A stretch of DNA of 64,000 nucleotides from Nageia nagi (Eukaryota > Pinophyta), in NCBI GenBank assembly GCA_050084985.1, contig JBITNC010000001.1:92194001-92258000 (forward strand), written 5' to 3'. The notes under the pieces were generated by a model that saw only the letters and a list, made by a program, of their open reading frames with translations, was not told where the DNA came from and searched no databases. Of the stretch, positions 35,690-48,119 are shown piece after piece; positions within the stretch are counted from its first letter, which is position 1; each line of letters starts with the position of its first letter. The position numbers and the translations under genes are program-made.

Positions 35690-36560
35690 ATCAAACACAA
35701 AAAAATATATGGTTCCCAAGTGGATGTCTTGTTTTATATATAGAGTGATGAGATGAAAACAATGGAATATGTTAGGGGTTCCTTCATTGCTTGACCTATA
35801 TCAAAACCTTTATATAAATAAATTATGACATATGATATGAAATTATGTATGCATCATACATATTCCACATTGCAGTCCATAAACTATGTCTACATAATGT
35901 ATCTTCCACATTTTTCATACATGTCTATTTGTTTTATGTTCCATTTCAATTTTTCAAGAAGTTCTTCTTAGGTGTGTGGATGTGTCTAGTTGGTGCTTGT
36001 AAATTGAATGTTGTGGTAGCAGTAATATAAAGCATATTTGAATAATTTTATATCATATGGTGAACTTAATCATGAACATATGTTGGTGCATTTGGATCAT
36101 TTTATATCATATAGTGCACTTGATTATGAATATACCTTTATCTTTAATCATTTGTATATATATAAATGGTGATCATTCAATTTCATTTGGCCATCCTTTG
36201 GTAGCCCATGGCCAACATCATAATTTGGCTCACTTTGATTGAGCTCAGGTGTCAAAATACCCATAAACCTAAATTGGGTTTGTGGATATGTCTACTTGGT
36301 GCTTTGTAAATCAAATATTATAGTTTTGAATGTCTAGATAGACATGTATAAAAAGTATGGAACAAAACTCAAGGCCCATACACATGTATGCAAAATATAA
36401 GCTCCATAAGAAGGTATGAATATCCATCAAAGAGTAGTTGATAATGGTTTTGCCTTGAATATTATGGTTGTGACTGCCCTAATAGACATGTATGAAAAAT
36501 ATGAAATAATATGCAAGGCTCAATATTTATTTCACAAAATATGTGATGTGATATGAAATG
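35690..36560 (+). repeat. large duplicated block, copy 1
   Basis: Shares with 37780-38620, in order: GTTCCCAAGTGG, GGTGTGTGGATGTGTCTA, TGGTGCATTTGGAT, GGCCATCCTTTGGTAGCCCA, CATCAAAGAGTAGTTG and CCTTGAATATTATGGTT. Identity by eye is about 80-85%. Confidence 0.8.
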
Positions 36561-36711
36561 ATACTTTCTTAAAGTATAGTGTTTCATCATGTAGCTAGTT
36601 TAACACTTGACAATTGCATCTACTTAAAAGTCTATAATTCTTTCATTTTATGCAAATCTTGCAATCATAGGATTTATAATTATACATGCATTATTGACCT
36701 TCTTGTTCATG

Positions 36712-37145
36712 CAAGCTATCTTAAGGGAGGTTTAAACTTCATTACCAAAATACCCATAAACCCTAAATTGGGTGTGTGCATGTGTCTACTTCATGCTTGT
36801 AAATTGAATGTTGTGATTTGTGCAAGGTATCTTGAGGGAGCTTTAAAATTTACTTCCAAAATACCCATAAACCTTGAATTGAGTGTGTCCATGTGTCAAC
36901 TTGGTGCTTGTAAATTAAATGTTATGGTTCAATAAGGCTATCTTAACTAAAGTTTAACTTCATTTACAAAATACCCATAAACCCTAAATTGGGTGTGTAG
37001 ATGTGTCTACTAGGTACTCATAAATTGAATGTTATGGTTTATGTAGGCTATGGGAGCTTTTAACTTCATTTACAAAATACCCATAAACCCTAAATTGGGT
37101 GTGTGGATGTGTCTACTTAGTTCTTATAAATTGAATGTTGTGGGT
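36712..37145 (+). repeat. 110-bp tandem array, about four copies
   Basis: AAAATACCCATAAACC recurs at about 36747, 36858, 36968 and 37075, giving a period of 108-110 bp. Each unit continues AAATTGGGTGTGTG and GTAAATTGAATGTT(G/A)TG. Copies diverge by roughly 10-20%. Confidence 0.85.
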
Positions 37146-37450
37146 TTATTTGATAAAATGCATAATGTAAATAAAGTTTCATAGTCTGAAATGGTTACAT
37201 AATACACAAAATAGGTTTTCTTAAAAATACCCATAAACATATGAAACATATGGAAGAATAAAATAATATATGGAATTTATTTGACAAGATGCATGATGAA
37301 AACATAATTTCATGATTTACAATGATTGTGCATTACACAAAATGATTTTTTTGAAAAATCCCATAGACACATGAAACATGTGGAAGAATAAATAATACCT
37401 ATAATAAGTTTGAAAAAATTCATGACACAAACATAATTTCATGATTTTTA
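37146..37450 (+). repeat. tandem repeat of about 120-125 bp, two and a half copies
   Basis: Units start near TTTGATAAAATGCATAATG, TTTGACAAGATGCATGATG and TTTGAAAAAATTCATGAC, and share ATAATTTCATGATTT and TGGAAGAATAAA. Confidence 0.7.
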
Positions 37451-37779
37451 ATATTTGCAGGATTCACTATTTTTCTAAAAGAATGTAGAAAAATTAAAAG
37501 CATAGACATATATTATAAAATGCACATGAATACAATCTCATAGAATGTGGAAGAATATTGCAAGGTCATAGAATAAAATGCCTTCTTGCACCTTGTCTCC
37601 TCTCATCTTGCCTCACCAACACACCAAATGCCCCTAAGTGCCAAAATACTCATAAATCCTAAATTGGGTGTGTGGATGTGTTTGATGAAAATAATGGAAT
37701 ATGTTGTAGGATCCTTAATTGCATGGATTGTATCAAAATGGTTTTATAAATAAATTATGAGATGTTATAAGTTGGCCAA

Positions 37780-38620
37780 AAAATATTTTTAATACTTAGC
37801 CAAATGTAAAAAAAGCATGTGGTTCCCAAGTGGTCCATCATATCAAATTTTAGAGCATCCTTGTTGTAGCTATGAATTACATTTCCTCAAACCATTGTAG
37901 TCCATGAGACTATTTCCATCATGCATCATCCATATTTTGCATTCATGTATATAAGGTTTTATGCTTCATTTCATTTTTTTCAAAAAGTGGTACTTGGGTG
38001 TGTGGATGTGTCTACATGGTGCTTATAAATCAAAATTTTGTGCTAGTAGTACTATAGAGCATATTTAAATAATTTCATATCATATGGTATAATAGCATCA
38101 TTTCATACCAATATGGTGTAATTAGATCATTTCATATCATATGTTGGTGCATTTGGATTATTATGTATCATATGATGAACTTAATTATGAACATGCCTTT
38201 ATCTTTCATCATTTGCATATATATAAATAGTGAGTGATCAATTCCATTGGGCCATCCTTTGGTAGCCCATGGCCAGAATCATAATTTGGCTCATTTTGAT
38301 TGAGCTTAGGTGCCAAAATACCCATAAAACTTGAATTGGGTATGTGGATGTGTCTACTTAGTGCTTTGTAAATTGAATGTTGTGGTTTTGAATGCTTGTA
38401 TAGATATGTATGCAAAGTGTGAAATAATACTCAAGGCCCATAGACATGTATACAAAATATGAGCTCTAGAAGAAGGTATAAACATCCATCAAAGAGTAGT
38501 TGAAAATGTTTTCACCTTGAATATTATGGTTATGATTGCCTTGATAGACATGCATGCAAAATGTGAAATAAAACACAACGCTTGACATTTATTTCATAAG
38601 ATCCATGATATGATATTTAT
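37780..38620 (+). repeat. large duplicated block, copy 2
   Basis: Counterpart of 35690-36560. A third, partial copy of its centre (CCATTGGGCCATCCTTC, CCATGGCCAACATCATAAT) lies at 39336-39406, beyond the TA repeat. Confidence 0.8.
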
Positions 38621-38759
38621 ATTTGGTGCTTGTAAATCAAAATATTGTGGTAGTTACATTATAGAGCATATTTGAATTAATTAAGAAATAATCAAAACTG
38701 TAGAGCATACTTGAATCATTTGAGCATAATTCATGATATTTTGAATTACAAGCATGTTT

Positions 38760-39240
38760 TTGCCAACTATATCATTTCTAACCATATGGTGTACTTAGAT
38801 CAATTTCATATCACATGTTGGTGTATATTTCACATCATATGGTAGAGTTGCATTATTTCAAACTATATGGGTGTATTTAGATAATTTTATATCATATCAA
38901 TCACTTGTTATTTCATATCATATGGTACAATAACATCATTTCATACAATTATGGTGTAATTATATCAATTCATATCATATGTTGGTGCATTTGGATCATT
39001 TTATATCATATGGTATACTTGATCAAGAATAAATATTAGTGAATTTGGATCATTTCATATCATATAGTATAGTAACATCATTTCAAATCAATATGGTATG
39101 ATTAAATCTTTTTATATCATATGTTGCTACAATTTGGATATTTTTATATCATATATGGTGCATTTGATCATGAATGATATATGTTGGTGCAATTGGATCA
39201 TTTTATATCATATGGTACACTTGATCATGAATATGCCTAA
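38760..39240 (+). repeat. degenerate short-unit array (TATATCATATGGT family)
   Basis: The phrase TTTGGATCATTTTATATCAT and variants (TTCATATCATATGGT, TTTTATATCATATGTTG) recur about ten times at irregular spacing. Very AT-rich. Confidence 0.75.
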
Positions 39241-39248
39241 TCTTTATC

Positions 39249-39275
39249 ATATATATTATTATATATATATTATTA

Positions 39276-39322
<47 letters not shown>
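39249..39322. repeat. (TA)n / (TAT)n microsatellite
   Basis: Interrupted TATTATATA units followed by a long uninterrupted AT dinucleotide run. Confidence 0.95.
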
Positions 39323-39326
<4 letters not shown>

Positions 39327-39659
39327 CAATGATTAGTTAGTTCCATTGGGCCATCCTTCAGGATTCCATGGCCAACATCATAATTGGGCTCACTATGATT
39401 GAAATAGGATGCCTTGAGTAACCAAGGATGGCATAGCTTGGAAGAATTCTTTAATTTTAAAGAATTCTTTATGGATACACCCTATTTTTTTAAAAATATG
39501 ATAACTATATGATGGTTTAACACCATCGCATATATCCACAAAGTAGAGGGTAACATCACCACTTTTAAAAAATAATGAGTCGAGTTTATGGGTAGTTATA
39601 GCCATCCACATTGGTTCATAGAGCAATAATTTATAACCACCTATATATTATATTAGAAG

Positions 39660-40158
39660 TGAAGGAACTAATACTAACAATATAATTCCTAAACAACCAA
39701 GATCTCTAGAAAGCTCACAAACACATCTAAATAACTCAATAAGATAATCTCACAAAGTGACACAAGATGTAAGTGGTTCATCTGACTAAGAGTACATCAA
39801 CTAACTAGATCTCACTTCATTTATAAACATGAATCTCTTACAATCCTCCTAAATGTTTCTCCTTAACACTATCCTATAGCATAACTTTACTCCACAAATT
39901 GGTGTGTGATCACAAAGAGGGAGCCTTCTATTTATAGGCCAAAATCCCTCTTTGGATCACCCTTTTATCCAATGTACAAAAGCATGACATGCACATCCTT
40001 TTACCCAACGAGCATGCTCATGACATGGAGTGTAGGACAAGTAACATTATCATATTCACTTAAATATTTAAGGTATCAAATGATACCCTTAAGTATTAGT
40101 GAACTTACATAGAAGATTATTACATAACCTTTACAATAATGCATTATACATTCCAACA
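39660..40158 (-). repeat. 3' LTR of the copia element (499 bp)
   Basis: Starts TGAAGGAACT and ends CATTCCAACA on the + strand. The minus strand carries a TATA-like CCTATAAATAG (39938-39928), the likely promoter position in the LTR. Confidence 0.95.
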
Positions 40159-40167
40159 TTTCCTCTT
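40159..40167 (-). other. polypurine tract
   Basis: AAGAGGAAA on the minus strand directly abuts the 3' LTR, the priming site for plus-strand DNA synthesis. Confidence 0.75.
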
Positions 40168-40859
40168 AATGCAATATTGGGATTGAGAAAATAAGAGAGA
40201 AGAAAGAGAGAAAGTAAGAGAGTTATCCTCCAAATAGATACAATGGAGATGAGAAATTTTTATATATTTGTAAAATAAGAAATATCTAGTTTGAGACTCA
40301 CTAATTTTCCAAATATAATCATTAACCACAACCAATTTCAATGTACATGAAGTAGTTATCCAACTGGAAGTCATGAAGAGTCTCTAAGAACCTGCATATT
40401 TGAGGTAAGTAACCTGTAATCTCAAAGGAACTTGTAAGTCATAAGTAGCTCAAATAACAAGACCAATTAGGTGCAACATATTCATATCAATAAGGATAGA
40501 TGAATTACATAAATGCCATCATGAACTGATCAATGGTGCACTATAAGTCATCATGAAGATACCATGCCAAAACCTCATAGTCACCTGCTGTATATAAAAC
40601 ATGTGTTGATTATCATTACAAAATAAATCATGCACATACGAGTTCCTCACATATGGATAAATAAATAGTGCCAAAAGACACATAAGAGTTCTTCACACAT
40701 GGATAGCTAAATAGTGCTAGATTGGCCAATCTTTTACTTTAAAAATTTGTATAATAAGTTCCTCATGCAAAGTGAACTTACCATGAAGATGTACAATAAA
40801 ATCAACACTATACAATGCAAAATCCTCTTAGAGGTGAAGTTTTCATCACAAACATGAAT

Positions 40860-42364
40860 TCAAACTGCACTCCCCCTTAAGGGAAACTTCACCAACTTGA
40901 TAGCATCTCTAAGCTTACAAAATTGAGCTTCTATGAGGGGCTTGGTGAATACATTAATAGAGTTCAAGATGGATGGAAAATACTCCAGGTGTATGATACC
41001 ATCAAGAACTTTCTTCTTGATAAAATGGGTATAGATTTTGACATGTTTTGTTCTCTGATGGAATACAAGATTCTTAGCCAAAGAAATAGTTGATTGATTT
41101 ATCTAAATAAATCAAAGATGAGCCACCTTACTCATACCCAATTTCTTTTAGAAGATACCTTAGCCAAATGGATTCCTAGGCTGTAACAGACATGGCATGG
41201 TATTCAACTTCTATGGTGGAAAGAGAAATAGTAGGTTACTTCTTGGAAGCCCAAGAGATAACACTTGAACCAATGCTAAACACACATAGAGGTTGATTTC
41301 CTATCATCTCTATCTCTCCCATAGTCAAATTCTAAGAATTCAAAGAAAACAAATGAGGGAAACTTAGAATACTTGAGAGTAAGATCTTTAGTACCTGCAA
41401 CACACCTCAAGATTTGCTTAACAACATTGAGGTACTCAACATAAGGTTTTTGCATAAATTGTGCCTTTAGATTCACTGCAAAGGCAATATATTGCTTGGA
41501 TATAGTCAAGTATAGAAGAATACCAATTAATTACCTATAAGCTATAGCATCAACTAATTGAGAGTTGGAGCTCAGAGAAATAATGATACTAGGAGAGACT
41601 GAAATTGTAGCATATCTACATTCTTTCATTCCAAACTTCTATAAGATGTTTGATATATACTTAGATTGATTGAGATAAGTGTAATCCTTGAATTGATACA
41701 CTTGAATTTCAAGATAGTAGTGTAAGAGACCAAAATTAGTCATTTCAAACATTACCTTAAGTTTGGATATGCACTCTTGAATGATTTCATCATTGTTTTC
41801 AGTTATCAAAAGATCATCCACATAAAGGAGAATCAAGACCACATCTTTTCCTTGATTGAACACATATATATCAGATTCAAAAAAACACTTGGAGAAACCA
41901 ATGTTTGCAAAATACCCTAAAATCTTTTTGTACTAAGCTTTAGGTGCTCGCTTAAGTCCATATAATGACTTCTTTAGCTTGCACACAAAGGATTCTTTAC
42001 CTTACACAATGAACTCTTCTGGTTGATTCATGAAGATTTTCATATCTAAGTCACCATTGAGAAATGCACTCTTAACATCAAGTTAAAAAACTTTCCATCC
42101 TTGAGCTATAGAAAGAGCAAGAATAATTCTTATAGTAGGCATCTTTGCCATGAGAGTAAAGGTTTCCTCATAATCTATATCATATTTTTGAGAAAAACTT
42201 TTGGTTACTAACCTTACCTTGTATTTTTCAATATCTCTAACTAAATTGAACTTGACCTTGTAGATCCACTTATTGCCAATCACATTCTTCTCATTGGGAT
42301 AAGGAACCAAGTTCCAAGTTTTATTTTTCATAAGTTCCTCATACTCCACTTTCATGGCTTCCAT
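40860..42364 (-). pseudogene. copia reverse transcriptase and RNase H remnant
   Basis: The segment opens MEAMKVEYEELMKNKTWNLV, then NKWIYKVKFN (start of reverse transcriptase). The catalytic YVDD is intact in ILLYVDDLLIT (41824-41813). The RNase H end is marked by YLNVVKQILRCVAGT, FHQRTKHVKI and FTKPLIEAQF, ending with a stop at 40860. Frames are broken at several points (between 42083 and 41863, and between 41639 and 41509), so no enzyme can be made. Confidence 0.9.
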
Positions 42365-42599
42365 CCAACACTTGTGCTTTGAAGCTTATTTGAAGGTTGA
42401 GGGATCATGCTTATTATTAATCTTAGCAAATAAGAATTTTTTCAAGATCATGCTCCTTGTTACCCTTTGTGTTGGAGAATTTTGTTCCTTAGGTGACTTG
42501 TCTACACCAATATATAACCATTTATGTACAACTAAAGAGTCCTCTAGAACATCAACATCCTTATTAGAGGTAGATTCTTCAAGAAGTTTATTAAAATCT

Positions 42600-43310
42600 A
42601 CATCCCTTGAAACAAACATGGCTTTGTAGGATGGAGAGTAGAGCCTATAACCTCCATGCTAACTATCATAACCCATAAAGATGAATTTTTTTAGCTCTTT
42701 TATCCAACTTTTTCCTTTTCTCAGAAATAATGTAGGAGAATGATTCACAACCAAACACCCTAAGGTGAGAAATTTTAGGTTTTCTTCCTAACCATGTCTC
42801 AAAAAGAAGTTTTACTCTAAATAGCTTTTATGGGACACCTATTCAAGGTGTAAATAGTAGTGTTCATAGCTTCTTCTCATAAGAAACTACAAATATTACC
42901 CAACATGCATCTAGCCATTTCCATAATTGTCCTATTTTTTTTGGTAACACCATTCTGTTGAGTAGTGTAAGGAATCATAAATTACCTCTTGATTCTATAC
43001 TTAGCATAATAATCATTGAAATCATTCCTATTATATTCTCCCTAATTATCTAATCTCAACATCTAGATTTTAAGGTTAGTTTGATTCTCAATAAAGGCCT
43101 TAAAAACTTTAAAACTCTCAAAGGTTTGATCCTTGTGCTCAAGTAGATACCCAAAGGTCATCCTACTAAAGTCATCAATGAAAGTCAAGATGTAAGATGC
43201 TCCTTTAAGCAACTTAGTGTAAAATGGACCCATCAAATCTTAATGCACAAGTTGAAGAGGTTAAGATGCTCTTGTTTCCTTATCTTTTTCAAACTTTTAT
43301 ATATGCATCT
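42600..43310 (-). pseudogene. copia integrase core remnant
   Basis: The broken minus-strand translation retains ILTFIDDFSRMTFGYLL (first catalytic Asp region), RLDN then GEYNRNDF (second Asp region) and QQNGVTKKNRTIMEMARCML (catalytic Glu region), then the C-terminal GYDSxxKxYR-like segment. At least eight stops are spread along it, several explicable by C-to-T changes. It would have inserted the element DNA into the genome. Confidence 0.85.
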
Positions 43311-43935
43311 TGCCAAGAATGTACTTCTCACATAGACCAATCAAACAAGAAATTGAAGGCAAACATTCCCCAAGTTCTTGGTCTTTTATAACTTGAATAC
43401 TCTTGTGGTTAAGGTGACCTAAATGATGGTGCAAAAGATTGCCTTTAGAACACACACTAGAAGTAAAACATATATTTGATGGAATTTGATCCATAATGTA
43501 GAGGTTATCTTTCGTAGATCCTTTAACCAAAGTGGCAAATCCTTTCTTAATGTACCAATATTGAGAGTCAAACTCAAAAGAGTACCCTTTTGTAGTAGCT
43601 TGGATCACAAATAGAAGGTTCATCCTTAACTTAGGAACATAGAGAATATTTTCAAAAACCTTTTCATGAATCAACACACTCCTAATTCCTTGGACTTCAA
43701 GGGTAGAGTTATCACTTATCACAACTACATCTTTTCTATACTTATGAAAGTTCTCAAACTTTTTCTTTTTAAAGCATAGGTGATTAGTGAAACCAAAATT
43801 AACAATCCAATCAGACAAAAAAGAGTGAGACATGGAGTAGAGCATCATAGTAAAACCAATATGAATATTCTTCTTTTCTTTGTAGTTCTTTACATTTCTA
43901 TTGCCTTTATTATTTTCTTCTCTTTTATTTTTGTA
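43297..43935 (-). pseudogene. copia protease and pre-integrase domains, active site lost
   Basis: This continues the open frame from the zinc knuckle. The protease motif expected as W-I-V-D-S-G-A-T-N-H reads WIVNFGFTNHL: catalytic Asp is Asn (codon 43798-43800) and Ser is Phe, so cleavage activity should be gone although the frame is open. Downstream, LYVPKLRMNLLFV and HHHLGHLNHKSIQVIK (near 43437-43370) are the protease end and the His-containing pre-integrase zinc-binding segment. Confidence 0.85.
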
Positions 43936-44837
43936 GCAATCAACTTCTTTGTGACCTTGAATGCCACAATAGTTACAATTACCATCAAAATTTTCTTTAA
44001 GATAAGGATTGTTTGCTTTGGCTTTTCCATCTCTTTGCTTGAAGTGGTTATTGTTGCCTTTGTTTCTGCTACTATTGTTGTTACTATTGTTTTCATTGTT
44101 GCTATTATTCTTGCTATTGTTGTAGTCATTGCCTTTTTTCTCAAACCTTTTTGAGGAAGAAGGATAAGATTTCTTTTCATACTTGAACTTCTTCTTGAAA
44201 GGAGTTTTGATTACTCCAAGAGAAACATTATTATCCTTAGAAAAAGAAATCAATACCTTATTATTAAGGGTTTTTTTATGCTTCAATAGATGCCAAGAAA
44301 GGTTTTCAAGGGAGAAGACTTCTTCTTCATCATCAAGCCTTATTTATATAACTATTACAAAGTTTCCAAACTTTGAAGAAATGCTTTGAAGAATGATGAA
44401 GACCATGAACTTATCATTGATCAAATTGCACCCACAAGTAACAAGTTGGGTCCTTAAGTTAATGATTTTGTTCAAGTAGATGGAAACATTTTCATCTTCC
44501 CTTTGACAAGATTGAAATAACTTTTGGATAATGGTAAACCTTCTTAAAAAATTTGAACTAGGGTAGATTTTTTAAGCTTATCTCAAGCTTCCTTTATCAA
44601 GTTTGAAGAGGAAATCATCAAGAGCACATCATCTAAAATTGCATGATAAATCATAGAGGTTGCCAACTCATTCTTCATGTTGTAAGCCTCTATTGCCTTC
44701 TCATCTATAGGATGTACAAGGTTCTCATTCACTATTTGGCAAAGCTTCCTTGCCTATAATTCATCTTTCATCCATGGTTCCCAAATCCCAAAGTTGAAAT
44801 TATTAATAATATGTTTGGGTAAAAAGGATTCTCCCAT
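43936..44837 (-). pseudogene. copia gag with CCHC zinc knuckle
   Basis: Translation from the ATG at 44837 begins MGESFLPKHIINNF and WEPWMKDE, then EAYNMKNELATSMIY and LIKEAWDKLKK, the UBN2-type copia capsid pattern, with stops between. A Lys/Asn-rich linker follows (about 44060-44170), then the nucleic-acid-binding knuckle CNYCGIQGHKEVDC (43977-43936; CX2CX4HX4C, all four ligands kept). Gag would form the particle and bind the element RNA. Confidence 0.85.
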
Positions 44838-47605
44838 TTACTACATAAGAATGTGAAAAATAATAACAACGTGGTTTAATAAACAATATTAAATGTTAAG
44901 TTTTAACCAAGTAAACAATACATGTTCATATAACACTAGAGACATGCTTGATTTGATTCACAAGTGCAAATGTTTTACAACTCAAATATACATCCCATGT
45001 ATCCAAATACATTCCTCATATCAAGAACCATAGATGTAGAGTGACATTATTGAGTCTTATTTTCTTATCTAAAATTAGGCCTTCACTTGAATGCCCACAT
45101 AAGAGGAGCCCAAGCACTACCAATCCTCAACTAGTTCAACTTGGTTAGTTTTATACTTCCTCATAAGGAGAAGTACCTACTATTTTCCAAGGTTATGATG
45201 TTTATTGGATTGGCCAAATTATTAATCTTGATTAGATTTCAAGTTTTCCTCCTAGGTTATCAAGATAATCCCTGAATGGACATGCAAACATGTGTATCAC
45301 TACACACATGCTTATCCAACTATTAGAGTTATGTCTAGAATAACAGAGGACTTAGGGGTAATTGAGAAGTATGAAATTTTCACCATTTGATCATTGAACT
45401 TAAAGGCTCTAGTCTGCCTATCCTCACCTCATGGCTCCTCAAACAAGTCATGTTACAAAATGTACGTGCGGATGTGTTCATTTTAGGGGGTTGGTCAAAT
45501 TCAATGTCTATGATTTTTGCATAAGTAAATAAAGCAAAAATGCAAAACATAAAATAAATTACAAAATGAAACATCATCCATTTGTAATTTAGAACCTAAG
45601 AGTCCAATGGGTTTTCTATACAACCCCTAAAGGACATCTTTACATCATTCCGTATTTTGCATAAGTCCATTCCATACTTTGCATAAGAAAGATAAATACT
45701 TAGAAAGGCATAAACATTTATTATTTGCTCAAGTCCAACTTTACATAAATATTCTATCAAAGTAAATATTTAAAATCTAAGTAATGGTCATGCAATATTT
45801 GTATAAATATCTAAAACATTTAAGTAAAAATTCATATAATTTTCCCCTTTTTTTACTTAAAATCATCATCCCTTCAATAATATCATTGCATTTTTAACCT
45901 TAGGAAAGAATTTTAATAAGGAAAAAAATTATCACTTTTATCTAAGTAATATTTACCAAAGTAAATTACCATTAAGACATTTTTAAAAAAATGCTTGTAT
46001 TCTTCTAGAATGCTTAGCTATGAAATTTTTACCAACAAAATAAATTTAAGGAATAAAATAATAACCTTCATAATATTACCTTCCCTTTGTAATTTTTAAA
46101 TATTCATAAAAATACTCTTTTTAAAAAACAAGAGAGACAATCATAACCTACCTAATAGGCCTACAAAAAATTAAAAGAGGAAACCCATACTTTATTGTAG
46201 CTCATTAAATTCTAAGTTGAACTTTTACTCCACTCAAGCTCATTAAGGCACATTAATATGAGCAACAACTTGCTTGTTAAGCAAAACATAAATCATTAAA
46301 TTTTAAATAAATGAAAGGGTAGCTAGGTAGGAGAAGAATAAAAATGTAAGTTAAAAAAAAGAGGGAAGCTACGTTGAAGCAAGAGAGATGCTAAGCAGAG
46401 CATGGTGATAAGAGGGGTTGGAGTTGGGCACCTAGGAGAGAGGGCAATGTGGGTTTCAAATCCCCACATCCCAAACCTATGAGGGCAAGAAGGGATATAG
46501 AGTTTAAAAGCTTTAAATAGGCTATGAGGGTGTGAAAAAGCAATCATAAGAAGATAAATATGGAGAGAAACAAAATTTGCTAGTTGGGATGCAAGGTTTT
46601 AAATGGCCCTAAGGATGAGAGAACCAAACATGAAGTAGGAAGAGTAAGGAAGTGTAATGTGCATAAAATTAAGTAGGAAAGGTAAAATAGAAGGGAGGGT
46701 CAAGGAAGAGAGTGAAGCCAAAGTCATGAGGGGCTATGATGAATGGACTGTGAGGGTTACAAGGGAAGAATATAAAAAAAGGAGGGAAGCCCTTGGAAAG
46801 ACAACCCTAATACTGGTTGGATTGCACAACATCTAGAGGAGAGGAAATGGGTAGAAAAATAGGTCACATCAAACCCTAGACCTAGCAACACCACTCTAGA
46901 GGAGGAGCTAGATAGAAACATTATGAAGAGAGGAGATGGGCAAAGCAACTATGCTGCACCTAGGTTTGCAAAATGGTAGAGTAGAACTTCCTAAGAAATT
47001 TTCTATTCCTTAGAATGTAAACTTTTAAAAATAAATAAAATTGTAAAAAAAAAATTAGTACAAGTACAAATTTTTTTGAGTAATTCTTTCAAAAAGAATA
47101 CTTCCTTCTCTCTCTTTAAAAAAAAAAAAAGAAGAAATGAATTGTATGGAGTAAAAAGGAATACTTCCCCATTTTTTTAAAAAAATTGTAAAATATACAT
47201 GTATCTCTCTTTGGAGTATAGTTAAAAATTGCAAAATTTTTAATACTTCTCACTAAAGATTAAATAATTGCAAGTTTATATTACACAATGCTTCATAACA
47301 ATATATTATTGCAATATTATAAATAATTTTTACAAAACAACATTGCAATCAGCTTTAATGTTAGAATGTAAAAATTATAACAATAATATATTGTTAAATT
47401 AAGCAAACTACTTAAAAGGTAACTAACAACAAAAAAGAAATGTTAGTATAAAAAAAAATAATCCAAAAGAAAATTAATCAAGTAGGAGAAAATTTATACC
47501 TTCTCTTGTGTTTACCTCAAACAATAAAAGTAAACCCCAAAAAATGATGAAGAAGGATGAGGGATGAAGAACCTCCAAGATCTTGAAGAAGAGTTTCCAT
47601 GCTAT
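44838..47605 (-). other. unusually long leader of the copia element
   Basis: About 2.8 kb separates the primer site from the gag start. No gag homology or other recognised domain lies here. The 46320-46960 part is purine-rich on + with some GC-richer sequence. Copia leaders are normally short, so this may be an older insertion or captured sequence whose ends I could not find. Confidence 0.55.
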
Positions 47606-47618
47606 GCTCTGATACCAA
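47606..47618 (-). other. primer-binding site (initiator Met tRNA type)
   Basis: The minus strand reads TTGGTATCAGAGC, the canonical plant copia primer site complementary to the 3' end of initiator tRNA-Met, two bases inside the 5' LTR. Confidence 0.9.
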
Positions 47619-47620
47619 TT

Positions 47621-48119
47621 TGAAAGAACTAACAATAAAAATATAATTCCTAAACAACCAAGATCTCTAGAAATCTCACAAACACATCTAAATAACTCAA
47701 GAAGGCAATCTCACAAAGTGACACAAGATGTAAGTGGTTCCTCCAACTAGGAGTACATCCACTAACTAGATCTTACTTCATTCACAAATATGAATCTCTT
47801 ACAATCATTATAAACTTTTCTCCTAAACACTATCCTATAGCATAACTTTACTCCACAAATTGATGTGTGATCATAAAGAGGTAGCCTTCTATTTATAGGC
47901 CAAAATCCCTTTTTGGATCACCCTTTTATCCAATGTACAAAAGCATGACATGCACATCCTTTTACCCAAGGGGCATGTTCATGAAATGGAGTGTAGGACA
48001 AGTAACATTATCATATTAACTTAAATACTTAAGGTATCAAATGATACCCTTAAGTGTTAGTGAACTTACATAGAAGATTATTACATAACCTTTACAATAA
48101 TGCATTATACATTCCAACA
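47621..48119 (-). repeat. 5' LTR of the copia element (499 bp)
   Basis: Same length and ends as its partner. The TATA-like CCTATAAATAG is at 47899-47889 on the minus strand. Most mismatches with the other LTR fall in the first 230 bp of the + strand sequence. Confidence 0.95.

Larger units (their letters stand above)
35690..39240. repeat. higher-order repeat field
   Basis: Several repeat layers interlock: an ~850-bp block present twice (35690-36560, 37780-38620), a 110-bp tandem array between them, a ~120-bp tandem pair, and an array of short TATATCATATGGT-bearing units at the right. A motif running AAAATACCCATAAACC, then AAATTGGGTGTGTGGATGTG, then GGTGCTTGTAAATTGAATG occurs complete or partial about nine times (near 35970, 36251, 36745, 36855, 36965, 37073, 37640, 37990 and 38313). 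The layout resembles a young satellite-like domain inside a transposon. Nothing coding is conserved among the copies. Confidence 0.8.
39660..48119 (-). mobile_element. complete Ty1/copia retrotransposon, minus strand, with 5-bp target duplication
   Basis: Two 499-bp LTRs (39660-40158 and 47621-48119) flank the element, and AGAAG lies immediately outside both (39655-39659 and 48120-48124). Read on the minus strand the order is 5' LTR, primer site TTGGTATCAGAGC, long leader, gag with zinc knuckle, protease, integrase, reverse transcriptase, RNase H, polypurine tract AAGAGGAAA, 3' LTR. That is the copia order (integrase before reverse transcriptase). By eye the LTRs differ at roughly 30-40 of 499 positions, so the insertion is not recent. 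Many stops make it non-functional. It lies inside the CACTA-like element. Confidence 0.95.

Noticed and set aside
35690-39240. CRISPR-like array
   Set aside because: Repeat units are long, variable and contiguous without unique spacers of constant length, and the context is a plant transposon.
43780-44154. 124-codon + strand hydrophobic frame resembling a membrane protein
   Set aside because: Antisense of the Lys/Asn-rich linker and zinc knuckle of the copia gag on the minus strand.
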